The position numbers were made by a program, and so were the translations under genes. The notes under the pieces were generated by a model that ran no database searches, was not told the origin of the DNA, and was given only the letters and a program-made list of their open reading frames with translations. A stretch of DNA of 64,000 nucleotides from Siphlonurus alternatus (lineage: Eukaryota; Arthropoda; Insecta; Ephemeroptera; Siphlonuridae): the NCBI GenBank assembly GCA_949825025.1, contig OX463779.1:36404203-36468202 (forward strand), written 5' to 3'. Of the stretch, positions 24,863 to 38,900 are shown one piece after another. Positions within the stretch are counted from its first letter, which is position 1. The number at the start of each line of letters is the position of its first letter.

Positions 24863-26868
24863 TATCGGGGACAAGAGCTAGGGGGGAGAGCATAAATGTC
24901 AAAGATTCATCGATTGATACTTCATCAATTTCACTTTTCTAGATTATATTATTTGATATAGTATTAATTTGCAGCAACTACAAAAAAAAATATATATTGT
25001 ACAGTCAATTATAGTTAATATCCGGGATCTGCATTGTTTGAAGGTCAAATTGTTACTACTTCCTCACTAAAGAAATATTAAATTTAATATTAATTTATAA
25101 GCCATCAGTCAGCCAAATAATGATAAGTTTGTATATTTTCCGTCAGTTTTCTAGCTCTGGTGAAATGATGAATAATTATATAAGACTAAAGTGAGTGCTT
25201 GATGACAATTCTGACGTGAAGATTCTAAGCTGGTCATATCGATTGTTTAAAATACTGTATTTTAACACGAATAAAATTTACACAGAAAGTAAAATAAATG
25301 TAAATTTTGGATTCTGAAACGAATTTACAAGTGTTGAAATCCCTTAAAAATCAGTAAAAATCTTAGTGACAAATGGAAAGGATATAAGGATAACCAACAA
25401 CCAACTACATTACAAAAGAGATTAGAATAACTCATAAATAGTTAACACCAAAATATATTCCCATTGGATAATAATACTTTCCCAAAAATTAAAAATATAG
25501 TTAAAATAAATATAATACATAATTATGTATATTATATGCGCTTATATTGTTGTACATGCAATCAAAAGGCAATAAAAGATTATGAATTATGATTATAAAT
25601 TATGAATTATATACCGACTGATTTACTGTGACGATGATAGGTCCATTATTTTCGTTGCTGTAAAAATTGGCACCAAGATGTCCGGGTGCAATGAGGAGTG
25701 TTTAGTCTTAAAAAGTTTCAAATCACACTTCAAACTTCCACAAATAAAGGCGGGTGATTTTGTTAATTCAGCTTCGAGTGCTTGCATATTCTTAGAATCG
25801 AAAATCACAATTATACCTGACTGCATATATTATAATTATGATCTTTGGTACCGAGGAGAACGTAAAAAGTGTATACTAAAACCATGATGCCAAACGTCTT
25901 TCATGACGTCACTCATAAGGACTGATATAGCCACTTCGTATACGTTACCTTCTGTACCAAGTAAAGACTGACGATGGGGTCTAAATTCTGCAGTGACCGT
26001 AGGTGTACATTTTCATTCAGTGCTCATGCTTTTGCTGGAGGACTGGAAGGGAGAAAGTGAAGAAAGTGCTGCTGCATGGGCGCAGGATTTTCGGGCTGGA
26101 GAACGGGCGGGTGCATGAGGGCAGCACATTATTATGTAGCGTGATCGCTTGTTGCCATCTCAGCAGCTCATCATGACGAAGACTTTTCGTTGTAACTATC
26201 CAGGTCATACCAACATTTTCTCATTTTGTTTTTACAATAATAAACCATTAGTTATCGCACTAAAGGACTAAAGGTTTCTTCCTTCTTTTTTTTTTTTTTG
26301 TCCTCGAGTACCTCCCACGTACATCACAAGCTTGCCCTTCTCCGTTGTCTCAATCACAAGCAGTGGAGGAATTTGTCAACACGTGCTTTTTACTGACATT
26401 GAGTAAATTCTTCAATGTGTTGCGGGATGCTCATTTGTCTGTATTATAATACATCACGTTGTCAACATAAGCTCCTTATAAAACATGTTCAACATCAGAT
26501 TTTAAATTATTTTTCTGGTGGATATTTATTTTTCTAAAAAATTCATAGACAAATTAGGACAAAATATTCATAATACATCGAGTTGATGATGACGAAAACA
26601 TCATCATGTAAATTTATCAAAAATAATATTGTCGATGTTAGAAAGTGAAAAGGGCATTACAAAATTCAGTAATTCGTAATGGCATTATTACGTTTTGGAC
26701 ATCAAAATTTTATGAACATGAACAGATTCATTGCTGGTTATTTTTCCATGCAGCTACAAAGATAGCTGTGTAAAACAGAACTTATTATTCATAATTATTT
26801 TTATTTATCCATGCACACCGACCCCTCATAAAACTAGAATAAGGAGCAGTTTTTTATCTATGGACGCG

Positions 26869-26936
<68 letters not shown>

Positions 26937-27290
26937 CAGAATATTCCCTCCAATTAATGTTATAACGAATCGTGTTACTCCTTTTTTTTATAAAGTCACG
27001 CATTTTTGTAATAAAATGTCCTAAATATAGAAATAATAACTCAAACTTATTGTACATTTATTTGTGGTGTGTCATATTTATATTTTATTCAACGTAAATG
27101 ACACTTCGCTCGTGAACCATGTCAGCAATATAATATGACAAAGGTCATCCACTATAACTAACAACTTTTATTATTATAAACCAGACAATAAAATATGTAA
27201 GTACTTTTATGCCTACTAACATAATCATGCACTCTCTTTTATACTATATACTCTAATATTTGAATACAACAACTTATATATATGAAAGGG
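24065..27290. other. Mostly non-coding; three unassigned open patches
   Basis: A (TA)n run follows a poly(A) at 24826-24866. Patches at 25623-25887 (open on both strands; minus reads MQALEAELTKSPAFICGSLK) and 26019-26200 (plus reads LLLEDWKGESEESAAAWAQD after an acceptor-like TTTTCATTCAG) are possible exons but unrecognised. Confidence 0.4.
26873..26934. repeat. (AG)n microsatellite
   Basis: About 30 AG units without interruption. The Arg/Glu and Ser/Leu frames across it are artefacts. Confidence 0.97.
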
Positions 27291-27299
27291 AGTGCATTC

Positions 27300-27478
27300 A
27301 ATTTGTCCCGTGAGAACGTCGGCTTACAACGACCCTGACCGTTCGAATCTCTTCGTGCCGCGCTTGTTTAAAGGTGAGGCAATGATCCACCACTGGAGGA
27401 GAATTGCTACATTTGGCGCCGGGGCGGCGGATGTGCTGCTTCGTGGGGGAAGGTCGAGGTCCTTTAGGGTTCATTCTA
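27300..27478. other. GC-rich patch with frames on both strands
   Basis: About 55% GC. The minus strand reads LKDLDLPPRSSTSAAPAPNV and ends near a TT|GTAAGCC donor. The plus frame contains DPDRSNLFVPRLFKGEAM. It may be a fragment of a mobile element or an exon; no family recognised. Confidence 0.2.
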
Positions 27479-27845
27479 ATGTCAATACAATACAATTTTT
27501 ATATATATAATCAGGTGTGGATAGAATTATTAGTCGAAGTTTGGTAATTCTGCAAATTTCAAAACAACATTTCTTTATATTCAATTAACACATATTTATA
27601 CATATTTATTAATAGCTATATTTATCAATTAATAAATATTTATTATGTGTTGAATTTTTGTTTTGAAATTTGCTAAATTACCAAATAAATTGAAAACTCG
27701 CACCTCTAGAAACTTCTTTTCTGGCGGAGTTTTACAGGTTATCCAATGGATTAAAATGTACAATGCTTTTTGTCGCGTAGAATAATCTTACAAAATATTA
27801 ATTTAGTCATGTCACACTAATTGTTTTTCATGTTAAAACAAATAA

Positions 27846-27847
<2 letters not shown>

Positions 27848-27912
<65 letters not shown>
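27848..27912. repeat. (GA)n microsatellite
   Basis: About 32 GA units without interruption. Confidence 0.97.
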
Positions 27913-27913
<1 letters not shown>

Positions 27914-30900
27914 ATATACCTTTTTTTAATGAACTCATGAAATTTTGTAGTAGTCTTTATTCCCAGATTGCTCTTTTGTTTTGCTTGCAACTGATTCTTT
28001 TAATAAAGCAATATTTAATAATATTAATAAAGTATAAAATAAAGCAACCATTAATTTCCAGCCACGCCTCATTCATTAAGCATGCATAACCATGCAATGA
28101 TAAATTCAATGCATCAAACATGGGTGTGGCAAAAGTTAAAATGAACTGAACAATAAATTCATTTATGGAGACGCAAGGAGAAATTGTCTAGAATATATAC
28201 ACGCAGATTGTATGGGAGAGTGGCTATTTAATTGTTGACAGTAAATTTTAAAGGAAAGTTGATAAGCGTGATAAAGATTCTGAATGAAAAGTGACTTTGC
28301 TACCTCATGCAGGGGAATAAGGGCATTTTCTCCTGACGTTTCGGTACATACAATTACATACATGTTAATTTGGTTGGCTTTGAGATCAAGAGGCTGCAAA
28401 TATACAATTTTACTATATTTATAGGAAGTTCATATAAAAAGCTTAAAAACAGACTTGGGCCATGTTGTTAATAGAAATTTTAGAGCTAAATTCTTCTAAT
28501 TAACTGCATGCAGAGGAAATTTGATGATGTCATTATTCTTGTTTTTTTTTTAACTCAAAAATCGTGGAGAGGTAAAACGGTATAAATTTGTTGCATAGTT
28601 TATTATATTACATGGGTCAAACAAAGGAAGTGAAAATAATGGACTCTCAGTACTAGAGTATAATAAAGACTATGCTTTATTATAGTATAAAATGAGTGTA
28701 TAATAATGTAGGAGTGGCTTCGGATTTCTCTTGGTCTGTTCAACTATAAACAAAGCAAAATGAGGTGTTGCTTAGACTTCTTGTAACCTGATAGTAAAAG
28801 ATTGTTTGTATCTTGTATCTTTGAATTATTATTAGTGTAGCTAGACATTTTTAAGGAGAGTGCCATAATTATATAAACATTATAAACTCGTGGGAGGAAG
28901 AGGGTAGACCTGTTGATTTCTCCCATATCCCCTTTTTAAACCTCTTCAATTTCTTATTTATTCACACAATTTTAAAACATATTTGTGCACATATCATTAC
29001 AAATAAATATAGACTATAAAGTATAATAATAATAATTATGGAATTGTACTGTAAAAATGAATTTTTTTTAAAAAATAATAACAATCATTCAGAAAAAAAT
29101 AATATTTTAATAAGTTGACTGAACTTGTGGTACTTGCTCTCATTTTTTAGGAAAACTGATAAATCTTTATTAAACTGATGAATTCATTTATGAATGAGAT
29201 TATTCTTAACTAACTTAATCCTACTTTTAGGGGGACAATATAACCTTGAATATCTCCCCTTCCTTTGTCTCAGCTTCAATCTAAAATCTATCCAGAAACA
29301 TTGTATTAATGATAATAATTGATTTTCCTTGTTTTACATTACAACTTGATTCACGTCCAGAAGAAAAATAATAACAATAAAAAATCATTCTAAAAATAGC
29401 AAATAAATTAGGACAAAATATCCATTTATGAGCTATTAAATTTATTATGTAAAACGAATCAAACAACCAAAATTATAGAACAAATTGAATGTTCAATTGA
29501 ATGTTGAAGCTTCATTGTTTTTCCCATTCTGTTATAATTATTATTAAAATTATAGGGAAATAACGTATTTCACCAATCAACATGTGAAATAGTCTCTGTC
29601 TTTAAGACTATCTCTGTACAGTACCTTGAAATAATGTTATTCAATTTTACATGTAGTAATTGCAAATAAAAATACCAGTGAGAGAAAATTATACTCTTAG
29701 TTTCTATACCAATTAACTGTGAAGGAACATTATTGCTATTTTTTATTGTTAGTGCTGGTATGTGACCGGGGTTCTTAAGTCGTGATTGTTGCGACCGCTT
29801 CAGAAGATAATCAGGCGGGAAGGTCGCGCAGCATCTGCCGAGCCCCATTGACTTACTCACGCGATTTGCAGAAAGGAAAATTATTTGTAAGACGCTCGAG
29901 GCGCGAGGAAGAATCACGCCTCAAGGTGAAGCGACGCACTTTACATTAATTTGGCGGTCGTTTAAAACACATCTTAAATTATTTTTACTAAGAAATAAAT
30001 AGTCATGTCTTTGTTTAATTTCCTTATATATAGTTTTGAGATTTATTAAGCAGAAGCTTATTTGATTTTAGAATTAATAAAGAAAAATACAATATATATT
30101 ATTTTTACAAAATGTTGCCTTGTGAATTAAAGCTTTCAGAAAGTTTGTAAAATATTTCCTTCATAATTATTACAAGAACAGTACTTCTCTTTTATAACAT
30201 GACATGAAGTATTGTTAATTGAATATAAATTTTAAATAACAACAAAGCTTATTCATATTGACCTCTATGCTGCACCAGTTGCTATGTTTCAATCTCAGTA
30301 GTGGATCCACTGATGAGGGTGATCACCCCCCTAAAAAAGTCTAAAAATACATTAGAGGTACCACCACTTTCCTTCCTCTGCTTTTATTTTAAGCCTGAGA
30401 AATTACTAAATATGGCACCGTACCCCCCGAAACCGAAAGCTGAATCTGTCCTTGCCCAGACTGTACACCCCGAGGTAGTTCAAATGTTTAGTGTCTAATA
30501 TACTTGAGTTCCAACAAACATAAATGTAGATTTGTAATTTTTGAAGCGGTAGAAAATGCACCTATCATGCAGTCTAGTCTTCCTAAGAAAAAAAAAAATT
30601 AAATACAGTTCAAAACATTCATAGACAGCTTTCTCATAACTTCTAAAAAAGAGAGCAAAGATAACTTTCGTGGTATTTTGAAGTGTACTTATACTGTATA
30701 ATTACATAATATCAATTATTAAATAGATTTTTAAATAAATAATATATAACAGAAATTTTTAATGCATTTAATTTTTATTCAAATGCTAGCTCATTTTAAG
30801 AGTGCAAATTTAAAGGAATATTTAATAAAAGTACTATATTATTAAAATATTAATTTCATTAAAACAATCAATCGAGCTTTTGTTAAATCAGAAATTACAT

Positions 30901-31705
30901 GCTTTTAAATGTACCAGAAAGCATCATGATAATTAAAAATTATATCATAATCATCAGCTAGCTGTTTATAGCTTTAATATAGCTTTATTTTTATGATTAT
31001 TACAACAAAATGTAAAATAAATTATTTGATATTTCCAAGAAATAGTCGATCATAAATAACAATTACTGTATACACTCTCACTGTGTTATAACTCATTCCA
31101 TGCAATTGTTTAAAAATGACTATTTATTCATGCTATTAAATTTCATAACATTAATTCCACGAGCTGCTTTCACGACCAAGGAAAACTCGGACTCATTCTG
31201 GCATCGTGTAACTAAAGTTTCCAACATCGACAAGGCACGTTCGGGAGTTAGACCAGCTGAAATAATGCTACTGCATGCACATGTACTAAAACTCCCTACA
31301 ATCGGGTCATCTAATCTTTTAGAAGTCTACCGCTTTTGTTGTACGCAGTTAATAATAAAAAATAATTATGAAATAACTAATTTAAACTAAATGATGAAAT
31401 TCAGGTAGAAAAAAAATTAGATGCAGAGATCACCATGCAGCTTAAAAGACAGAATTTTCCTCAATATTTGACGCATCTTTTTAAAATAATTTTCAGTTTT
31501 AATGATTTTTCCTAATCCACCTCTAGACATAATATATGACTGTAGCTCCATCCTCATGGATGCATCTGCATGACGTCACATATGTGAACCTATATAAAAT
31601 CTGTACTTAATTTGTACCGTTGCAAATTGATTTTCTCTTTCATTGCATAAACCATGTCATAAAAAATTATATATTATATAATATTTTATTGAATATATTT
31701 GACCA
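27913..31705. other. Non-coding, nothing recognised
   Basis: AT-rich. Short GC-elevated patches at 29750-29930 and 31135-31310 have open frames but no paired splice sites. Only ordinary A/T runs otherwise. Confidence 0.5.
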
Positions 31706-31708
31706 TAT

Positions 31709-31847
31709 GGGGGGCGATTCAAGAAAGAGTTATCCAGAAATACATTCATGTTTCTCACTAACCATGCATTGAATTAGACTGGCGTTAACTGGCTAAACGT
31801 GCATAGTGAGAAACCTGGATAACTCTCATTCGTGAATCGCGTCTATG
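31709..31847. mobile_element. Short MITE with TIR GGCGATTCA...GAGTTATCCAG
   Basis: GGGCGATTCAAGAAAGAGTTATCCAG at the left pairs with CTGGATAACTCTCATTCGTGAATCGCG at the right. Inner arms GTTTCTCACTA and TAGTGAGAAAC also pair. About 139 bp, non-coding. Confidence 0.8.
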
Positions 31848-32449
31848 GAGGATAATGAAAAATAATCTGGGGATTTGACCTGCTTTGCTGTTATATCATC
31901 GTATATCACACATTGTATATTACATAAAATCTCACTTCACACGTATTCTAGTAATATTTGTGCTGCTATTTTTTAACCAATCCTCCACTGTCGTATCTGC
32001 CTCAACTTGGTATTGTTTCTTGATATTAACTAAATTAATCATGGAAACCTAGTTAGGATGATATAATACTCGATCAATTTCATGCCTCAATTTTTAAAAT
32101 TATGAAAAAAATACAGTAACAATAAACTTATTTTTTAAACATGATAATAATAATTAATTAAAATGTAATAAATATGAAATAAATGTACAGTACATCTTTT
32201 TACACCAAACATTGTAAATATAATTTACATAGTAAATCTACCCACAGCCTTGAATAATAAATACAGTAATATAAATTACAATATATAATAAAACAAACTT
32301 GTTATAAGTCATCTTCTTTTTTACCTTTAAATTGCTTAATTTTTGTGATGCTTGAGGAATTTATTGGGAGGAATTTTGCCAAGTCTTGATCGTCCTTGCT
32401 GGTCCACGGAGAGAGCCAGAGTTAAAGGGTGGGGGGGTAGAGTCTCGCG

Positions 32450-32561
32450 GCAAGCTATAAGAGCAGCGTCCGCCCGCACCGAGCATTCAAACCTACCTTC
32501 ACTTCTTGTGTGGATCCTCAGACAGTGTGTGTGACTTCTTCAGTACTACCTTATATCCCAG
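32450..32561 (+). promoter_or_regulatory. TATA promoter and non-coding first exon of the chitin-binding (CPAP1) gene
   Basis: A TATA box (GCTATAAGAG, 32454-32463) sits in a GC-rich island. A start near 32484-32490 gives a first exon of about 75 nt ending at a strong donor (CCCAG|GTGAGT at 32561/32562). It has no ATG, so it is 5'UTR. The next plus-strand acceptor in context is at 35935-35936, six bases upstream of the CPAP1 start codon, so I infer these are spliced together. Polypurine and G-rich DNA flank the TATA box. Confidence 0.6.
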
Positions 32562-35500
32562 GTGAGTTTGTGAAGTGTTTAAGTGTGAACATCGCAATTT
32601 CAATTTTACTTCAATACGAAAAGTGTCATCGTTAGATTATAAGTAAAATTTGTAAATTTAAAGTTATTTTGTATTGAGTGTCAAAAGGGTTTTAAAACTG
32701 AAGTATTCAAAACTTATTGCAAATTAATTTTGATAACAAAATGGAACTATAATTGATATTAAATATTATTAATATTATTATTAATATTTGCTCGTATTGT
32801 TGGCTTATTGTATTTAGTGCCTTGGTTATGTAACCGTTGCTAAATAAATAAAAATTTGAATTTGATATCATTACTTTTAAAAACGGATAAAATTTCATTT
32901 TTTGATTTTTTTTAAAGTGCTGCTAAATTATTATAATAGTTTATTAAATATATCAGAAATTGCAATTGGCTAATTTTGAGGTCAATCGAATAAATTTTAT
33001 TAAATAATATACTGTATAATATTATTAGAAGACATTAACACCATAATAGTATTATTTAATAAGATATATAAAGAGCTTAATATTAGTTGTTGTTTTTTAC
33101 TTTTAAATTTATGTAATATGTGATAAAATTTTACTATTCTACAAGAAAGTAAAATACTACAGCATGATCAAGCATTCAAGCCTAAAGCTCGTTTGCACAA
33201 CTTAAAGTAACAAAGCTTTCTTACAATGGGCACGTGAAGTTGATCAAACAATGCGTAGAGATAAATGAGATTGTGAAATAAGATACTCTTAGAGATGCCC
33301 GCGGCGGCTTGTTTTGTTGAGAGCCCCTGATATTTAGGCCACCATTCGAGCAGACAAGTAATGCAGGTTGCATACCTTGCAGTGATTCTCCAGGTCAGGA
33401 AATTTTCGAGCATATTATTTTTTATTGTTGCACATTTTTACTTAATTAAACGCTAGCTCTACATGACAAAATGTTGCTTACAATTTTTTCTTGCAATAAT
33501 GTTCCATGTTGTACAGCCTATTATCGCAATAAAATCTGAATTTCTCTATTCATGCAATTGACTTGAAGCATCTTGAATAAAAAAAAAAAAAAAAAAAAAA
33601 TGCTGATAATTAATTTAAAACATATTTTAAATAAATTGTAGGCAAATTTAATGAAGTCCTAACGAAAGGAGCTAAATTTTTATTTCTAAGCAAAATTGTG
33701 ATGTGAAAGGTCTATTTATTTCATTCAAACTTTAAACGTATCGTAAGTATCGTATCATATCATTTACCAACAACTGTCTTATAAAATCATTAAATAGTAA
33801 AGTGTATGAATCAGGTTTTATTTATTATAATATTAACTGTGTTATTTTTGTGGGAACCATTTTAAATAAAACCTTATTATAATTTATTAATTCAATTATT
33901 AAAACAATGTAGAGTATAATATATAAAAGTGTATTAGTTTTTATATCATAAAAAATTAAGTTACACAATACATAAACAACATGATTTCTCTCTGATGCAC
34001 GATTTAGTCTTAAAACAAATACTTAACTTGTAATTTTGCATGTTTATAATTTGATTTCTACTTACTTTATTTAAAAAATTCTTTGATTACACACGGAGGG
34101 GTGACGTCAGGTATATATTCGTGTTCTCATGTTACCTGTTGGGAAGGGAGGGAGGAGAGGACTTGCGTGCATTAGAAAGTGAAGGGCGCATTACCGGGTG
34201 AGAGGTCGAGAGATGAACGCGCGCGAGGAACAAGAGAGAGGAGGGACCAGCCCACCAAATGTCATACATCACAACGGAACCGGTCCATGTAGTACAATAA
34301 TAACATTAATTTAGACTAATCAGTAAGAGAAATTATTTTAATGATCTAAATGATTGATATAACTTTACAATGGTTCATCACGGATGCAAGATATATATTT
34401 TAACAAAGGGCGTGTAAAAAAATATATCTTAAAAAATAGGGCAGGGGAAGTGCCTATTTTGCTAGAGTATAGATTCAAAATTTAAGATCGGGACTGTCGG
34501 CTTCCCTTCGCCTCCTGAGCCCTCTCACTTTAAGTGAGCATCGCAAATACATAATATTTTCAGAATAAAGAATAAAACAATTCTTATATTTATACATATC
34601 AACTTTTGCACAGATGGCTTATCTGATTTTTTAATTATTAATCAATCGTGCATTTATGAACAGTCTTTATGACTAGTTTATTGTCGAGGTGTTAATTTCA
34701 AACACTCTATTATGAATTCTATAAATTTAGCATAAAAAACTATTAAAACATTCTAATTGCAAATAACGTACGTATTGTTAAACTGAGCCTTCAAATTTAA
34801 TTCAGGTAATGAGGTTAGTAAAATAGCGCTATATTTTTTGTACAGTACTTGCATCATAAAAAGTAAACATTTCTATTTTCATAGTTAGAAATGTCAATGT
34901 AATAAAAACATATATATCGTAAGAATAATTAAATATTTTTTAAAGTAATAACTATAATTATTATTTATGTAATACTACTTTTTCTTTAGTATAATTTACA
35001 TGTAAATGAATAAGGAAGCACCTATACGAGAAATATATAAAAAAAAATCAACCCTTTCACTCTGTTATAACAAATAATATGGACATCTCAAATTACGTTA
35101 CCATTAATGAGGTAGTGCAAACCTTTACATACATACTCATTGAAATCAAGTATTATAAAAAATTTCTCCAAAGCAGCAGCAACAGCATTTGACCAAGCGA
35201 CCTCCTCATGATAATATTGCGCCATAGAAAGCGACTGATGGTTACTTGCACCTGATGTAACCTGGCAGCAGGGAAAGTGATGTATCAAGAAGAAGATTCT
35301 TTCGTCCTGAATTCCGTCGATGGACCGACCGTCTCTCTCTCTCTTATCCCCCCCATACGTAACCCCATTGTCTGCTCACTAACTCTAACCATACGTTTAT
35401 ATAATATTATAGCCTTAAGCATAACTTGACTTAAACTTTTAACATCTTATATAATAAGATTATGTAAACATTTATTTTAAATACTTATATCCATTTATAT

Positions 35501-35870
35501 TATTAAATGAAAAAAAAAAACATGAGTTTTAATTTCGTATATTCAATAAATAAGAAAAATAAAAACTATAAAAGATAGAAAGTATATATAAAAAAAAAGG
35601 TAATTGAAAACGATTAGTAAATTTTTAACACATTAATTTTTGTCAAAGGTCACAATTTATTCTTTACAAGGTTTTACAACTGTGTAATATAATAGCTATT
35701 ATTTAATTAATTACTTCTGAATTTTATCGTCATTGACATATTTTCTTTATATAGAGAGATGTTATAATAGGATATTTCCTGATGATCGTGCAATATTAAA
35801 CTTTTATTATCAAATATTCGAGTCATCTTCTCATAATTTTCAACATATCTAACATTTGAAGCAAGATCAG
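32562..35870 (+). other. Inferred first intron of the CPAP1 gene
   Basis: It contains a LINE-like tail (AATAAAAATTTGAATTTG near 32845-32862, also found at 4995-5012), a poly(A) run near 33579-33600, and a GC-rich purine patch at 34095-34260 with one TGACGTCA (34102) that could be regulatory. No coding exon seen. Confidence 0.45.
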
Positions 35871-35919
35871 TGACGTCATATGTGACGTCATCGGTGACTT
35901 GGCAGCTAATATGACGTCA
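35871..35919. promoter_or_regulatory. Cluster of three perfect CRE octamers
   Basis: TGACGTCA occurs at 35871, 35883 and 35912, with another TGAC half site at 35895 and TGACTCG just after the third. The cluster ends 17 bp before the exon that carries the CPAP1 start codon. The octamer is the consensus site for CREB/ATF-type bZIP factors. Binding is inferred, not shown. Confidence 0.45.
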
Positions 35920-35942
35920 TGACTCGGTGCTTACAGATCACC

Positions 35943-38900
35943 ATGTTGCGGCAAGTGGCAACCATCCTCGTCGTCGTGGGTAAGTTTACAGCTGATTTAC
36001 TAATTATTATAATTTTATCATGATTGGAAATTATAATCGATCTAAGGATCGTTATAATTGACAAGCCAATTTAAGAATCTTAGTTTTAGTTGAATATGGA
36101 TTTAACCCTTTTTTAAATAGTGAAGTTCATTTATACATGAGTTATCACTGTGCATACTACCAAACAATGTATCCACTAAATATCAGTTTCTTGTCTGCTT
36201 CAACCTGTATAGTGAAACCTAATATGGATTATGTTCATTTCTGATCTCCAGGACTGCACATCCTTGATATATCATTGGATGGGAGGATTAATTTTCAACT
36301 AACTTTGCTAATGTTCTGATCAATTCAAGAGAGAAAGGGGGGGGGGTGAAGACGTACTACTCTATATAGTATATTCGTGTCCCTGAAACATTTCCCCAAT
36401 CAACAGTTATAGCTGTTTAATATTGTTGAAAATACATCGATTAATATAGCGACGCCGCAGCCATCTATTGGTCAGAAGATTTTTCCGGTGCGATGACTTT
36501 ACTTGATAGAGTAAATCGCGCTGGGGGCATACATGACCAAAATGTGTCAATTGCCCCAAAATATCAACCAAATAACCAACCAACCAACCGATAGAGTAAA
36601 TCATAGAACAACAGAATGTCTATGCAATTTTGTGTACTTAAACCTATCATATAAATTTCAACAGCCTAATCGATAATTTATTGTTATCATCAATTTAAAT
36701 TTTATTAGTCCTGTCTAATATCATTACCTCTATAATTTATGCGTCAGAAAAAAAATAAGGTCTGTTATTTACGACATCGCTGAGAGCACGGTAGATTGAT
36801 AACCGACAAAAGTGTAACGGGATTGAAGTTACCTGGAAGAGGCGTGATCCAACATGTGGATTATTGATCTTGGGTTTTATCTTTATCATTTGTGGACTTT
36901 TAACATTTGGCTCATGTTTTCAGCTTTCGCCTATGTCTACTCCAACCCCGCAGTTCTGCATAGAGTAAGTATGATACAATGAGTTGGAATTGTGTATCTA
37001 AATGGTGGGGTGATGGCCAGGGGTGGCATTTTGATTATACCATTTTAATGTAGTCTAGTATAAAGATTTGGAAGGAGAGATCATAAGGGTTATATTAAGC
37101 AAATTTAAGGAAATATTAATTGTAAGAATACCTTTGCACACGTTAAATACAAAATTTCTGGAGGGAGAATCGTCGTATTATGTATTATATAACAAACATC
37201 ATTAACTTACTCAGTATATAAAAAAGTCTCTAAAAACCTATAGACTGAATTCCTAATCTTCCAAAATAATTAAATAAAATTCAATAGGCCAGCATCAATG
37301 CTAATAATTTTAAGGGCAGATTCAGCATTTAATTTATTTTAGGGGGGAAAGATGGGGGTAGACATTTTGGGGGTCATCTATCACTATGCAATAACTAACG
37401 TGTTGTGTTGTGCACAGGCCAAGAGGTGGGAGGAGTTCCCTAACGTGACGTTCACGTTCGACTGCACGGACAAAGCGATCGGTTTCTACGCTGACATGGA
37501 GCACCACTGCCACATCTTCCACATGTGCGACGAGGATGGCCGCCGTATCCCCTACATCTGCGCCAACGAGACCAGCTTCAACCAGGAGTACCGCGTCTGT
37601 GACTGGAACTACAATGTTGACTGCGACGACTCCGCCAAGTGGTGGGTATCCCAAACTACAACTATTGTCAACAGACTAAAAAACTGGCGTTGGTGATACT
37701 CGTTCAATGAAGTAGTCAAACATTTAAGTATGGGCTACTTCATTCGAGTAAAAATGTCCAATCCGGTCATATAGTTGGTTCGAACATTTTTATTCGAAAG
37801 CAGTGTACACTGAGCTATGTTGTATCTCACCTTATACCTGATGCCGTATCTCTTGAGGAAAAGTATGTGAGGTTTTATTCTCGAAAAAAAAAAATTTTGA
37901 ACACGAGCTACCGTCCAGCATACAGATAAATAGTGCGACACTTTAACAACTGAAAATGATTACAGATATTAGAAATGCAAAGGATTTTTGATTTTTTGGT
38001 ACATTTAAGTCACCAATGTCACCATTCAATGTTTTTGAGGTAATCCACATTAAATTAATTAAATATTTTGTTTTGTTCTTACGTACGATAGTATGACTCG
38101 GAACCTTCTTATATACCTGAAATATAATTATATATAATAGTATTATGCCTTTGAAATAATCAAATAATTGTACAGCTAATAATAATAATTATGTGACTTC
38201 AAACATAATTAATTTTAAGGGGGCATACATGACCAAAATGTGTCAATTGCCCCAAAATACCAACCAACCAACCATAATTAATTGTCAACCCCTATAAATA
38301 TTCATGTAAAATGAGAAATTATTTGAGCGTGGAGCAGAAAAAACGATTGTATGTTGAACTGATAATATGCATTGGGGTGACTTACTTCTCAATGTTTAAC
38401 ATTCTTATATTGACTTCATTTTTAATCTAGGACGAATAATGATCGAATGTTTATACATTTCCACCTTGACCATTCTATTTAGCATGCAGGTGCGATCTTC
38501 AATCATTTATCACCTATGTTAGAAGAACACTCCATTTAAATTGAAATAATAACATCGTACATAACAGGTCAAAATATTGATATCTATTGTATTAAAATAA
38601 AGCCCCAGACAACTATATAGCACGTAGCAGCACCCATTTTGAGAGAAACTTGGCTTGTACTGCATAGCGATGAGAACGTATTGAACGGTATTACTGTGGT
38701 CATGTCCTGACTCTTGATTTCGTATTTATAAACAGCTTTAATAATATCAAAGACAATAAAAGATATCCGGGTCTAATGCCGAGTTTTTAGAATGAAAATG
38801 TAGCCTACACTTTTCCCGATGATGATGAAAATAACATTGACAGTCATAATCGAGGGAATTATAAACCTATAAGCTATAATATTTTAGCTAGAATTCCCCA

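Noticed and set aside
27410..27432. TTTGGCGCCGGGGCGG as an LTR-retrotransposon primer-binding site
   Set aside because: No LTR ends, no second LTR and no gag/pol frames nearby; similarity of a few bases only.
37640..37696. Read-through of CPAP1 exon 3 to its own stop
   Set aside because: Splicing at 37641 to 39128 restores WFYLNDLTY, the usual sequence after the chitin-binding domain, and a Lys/Pro tail; the read-through is intronic.
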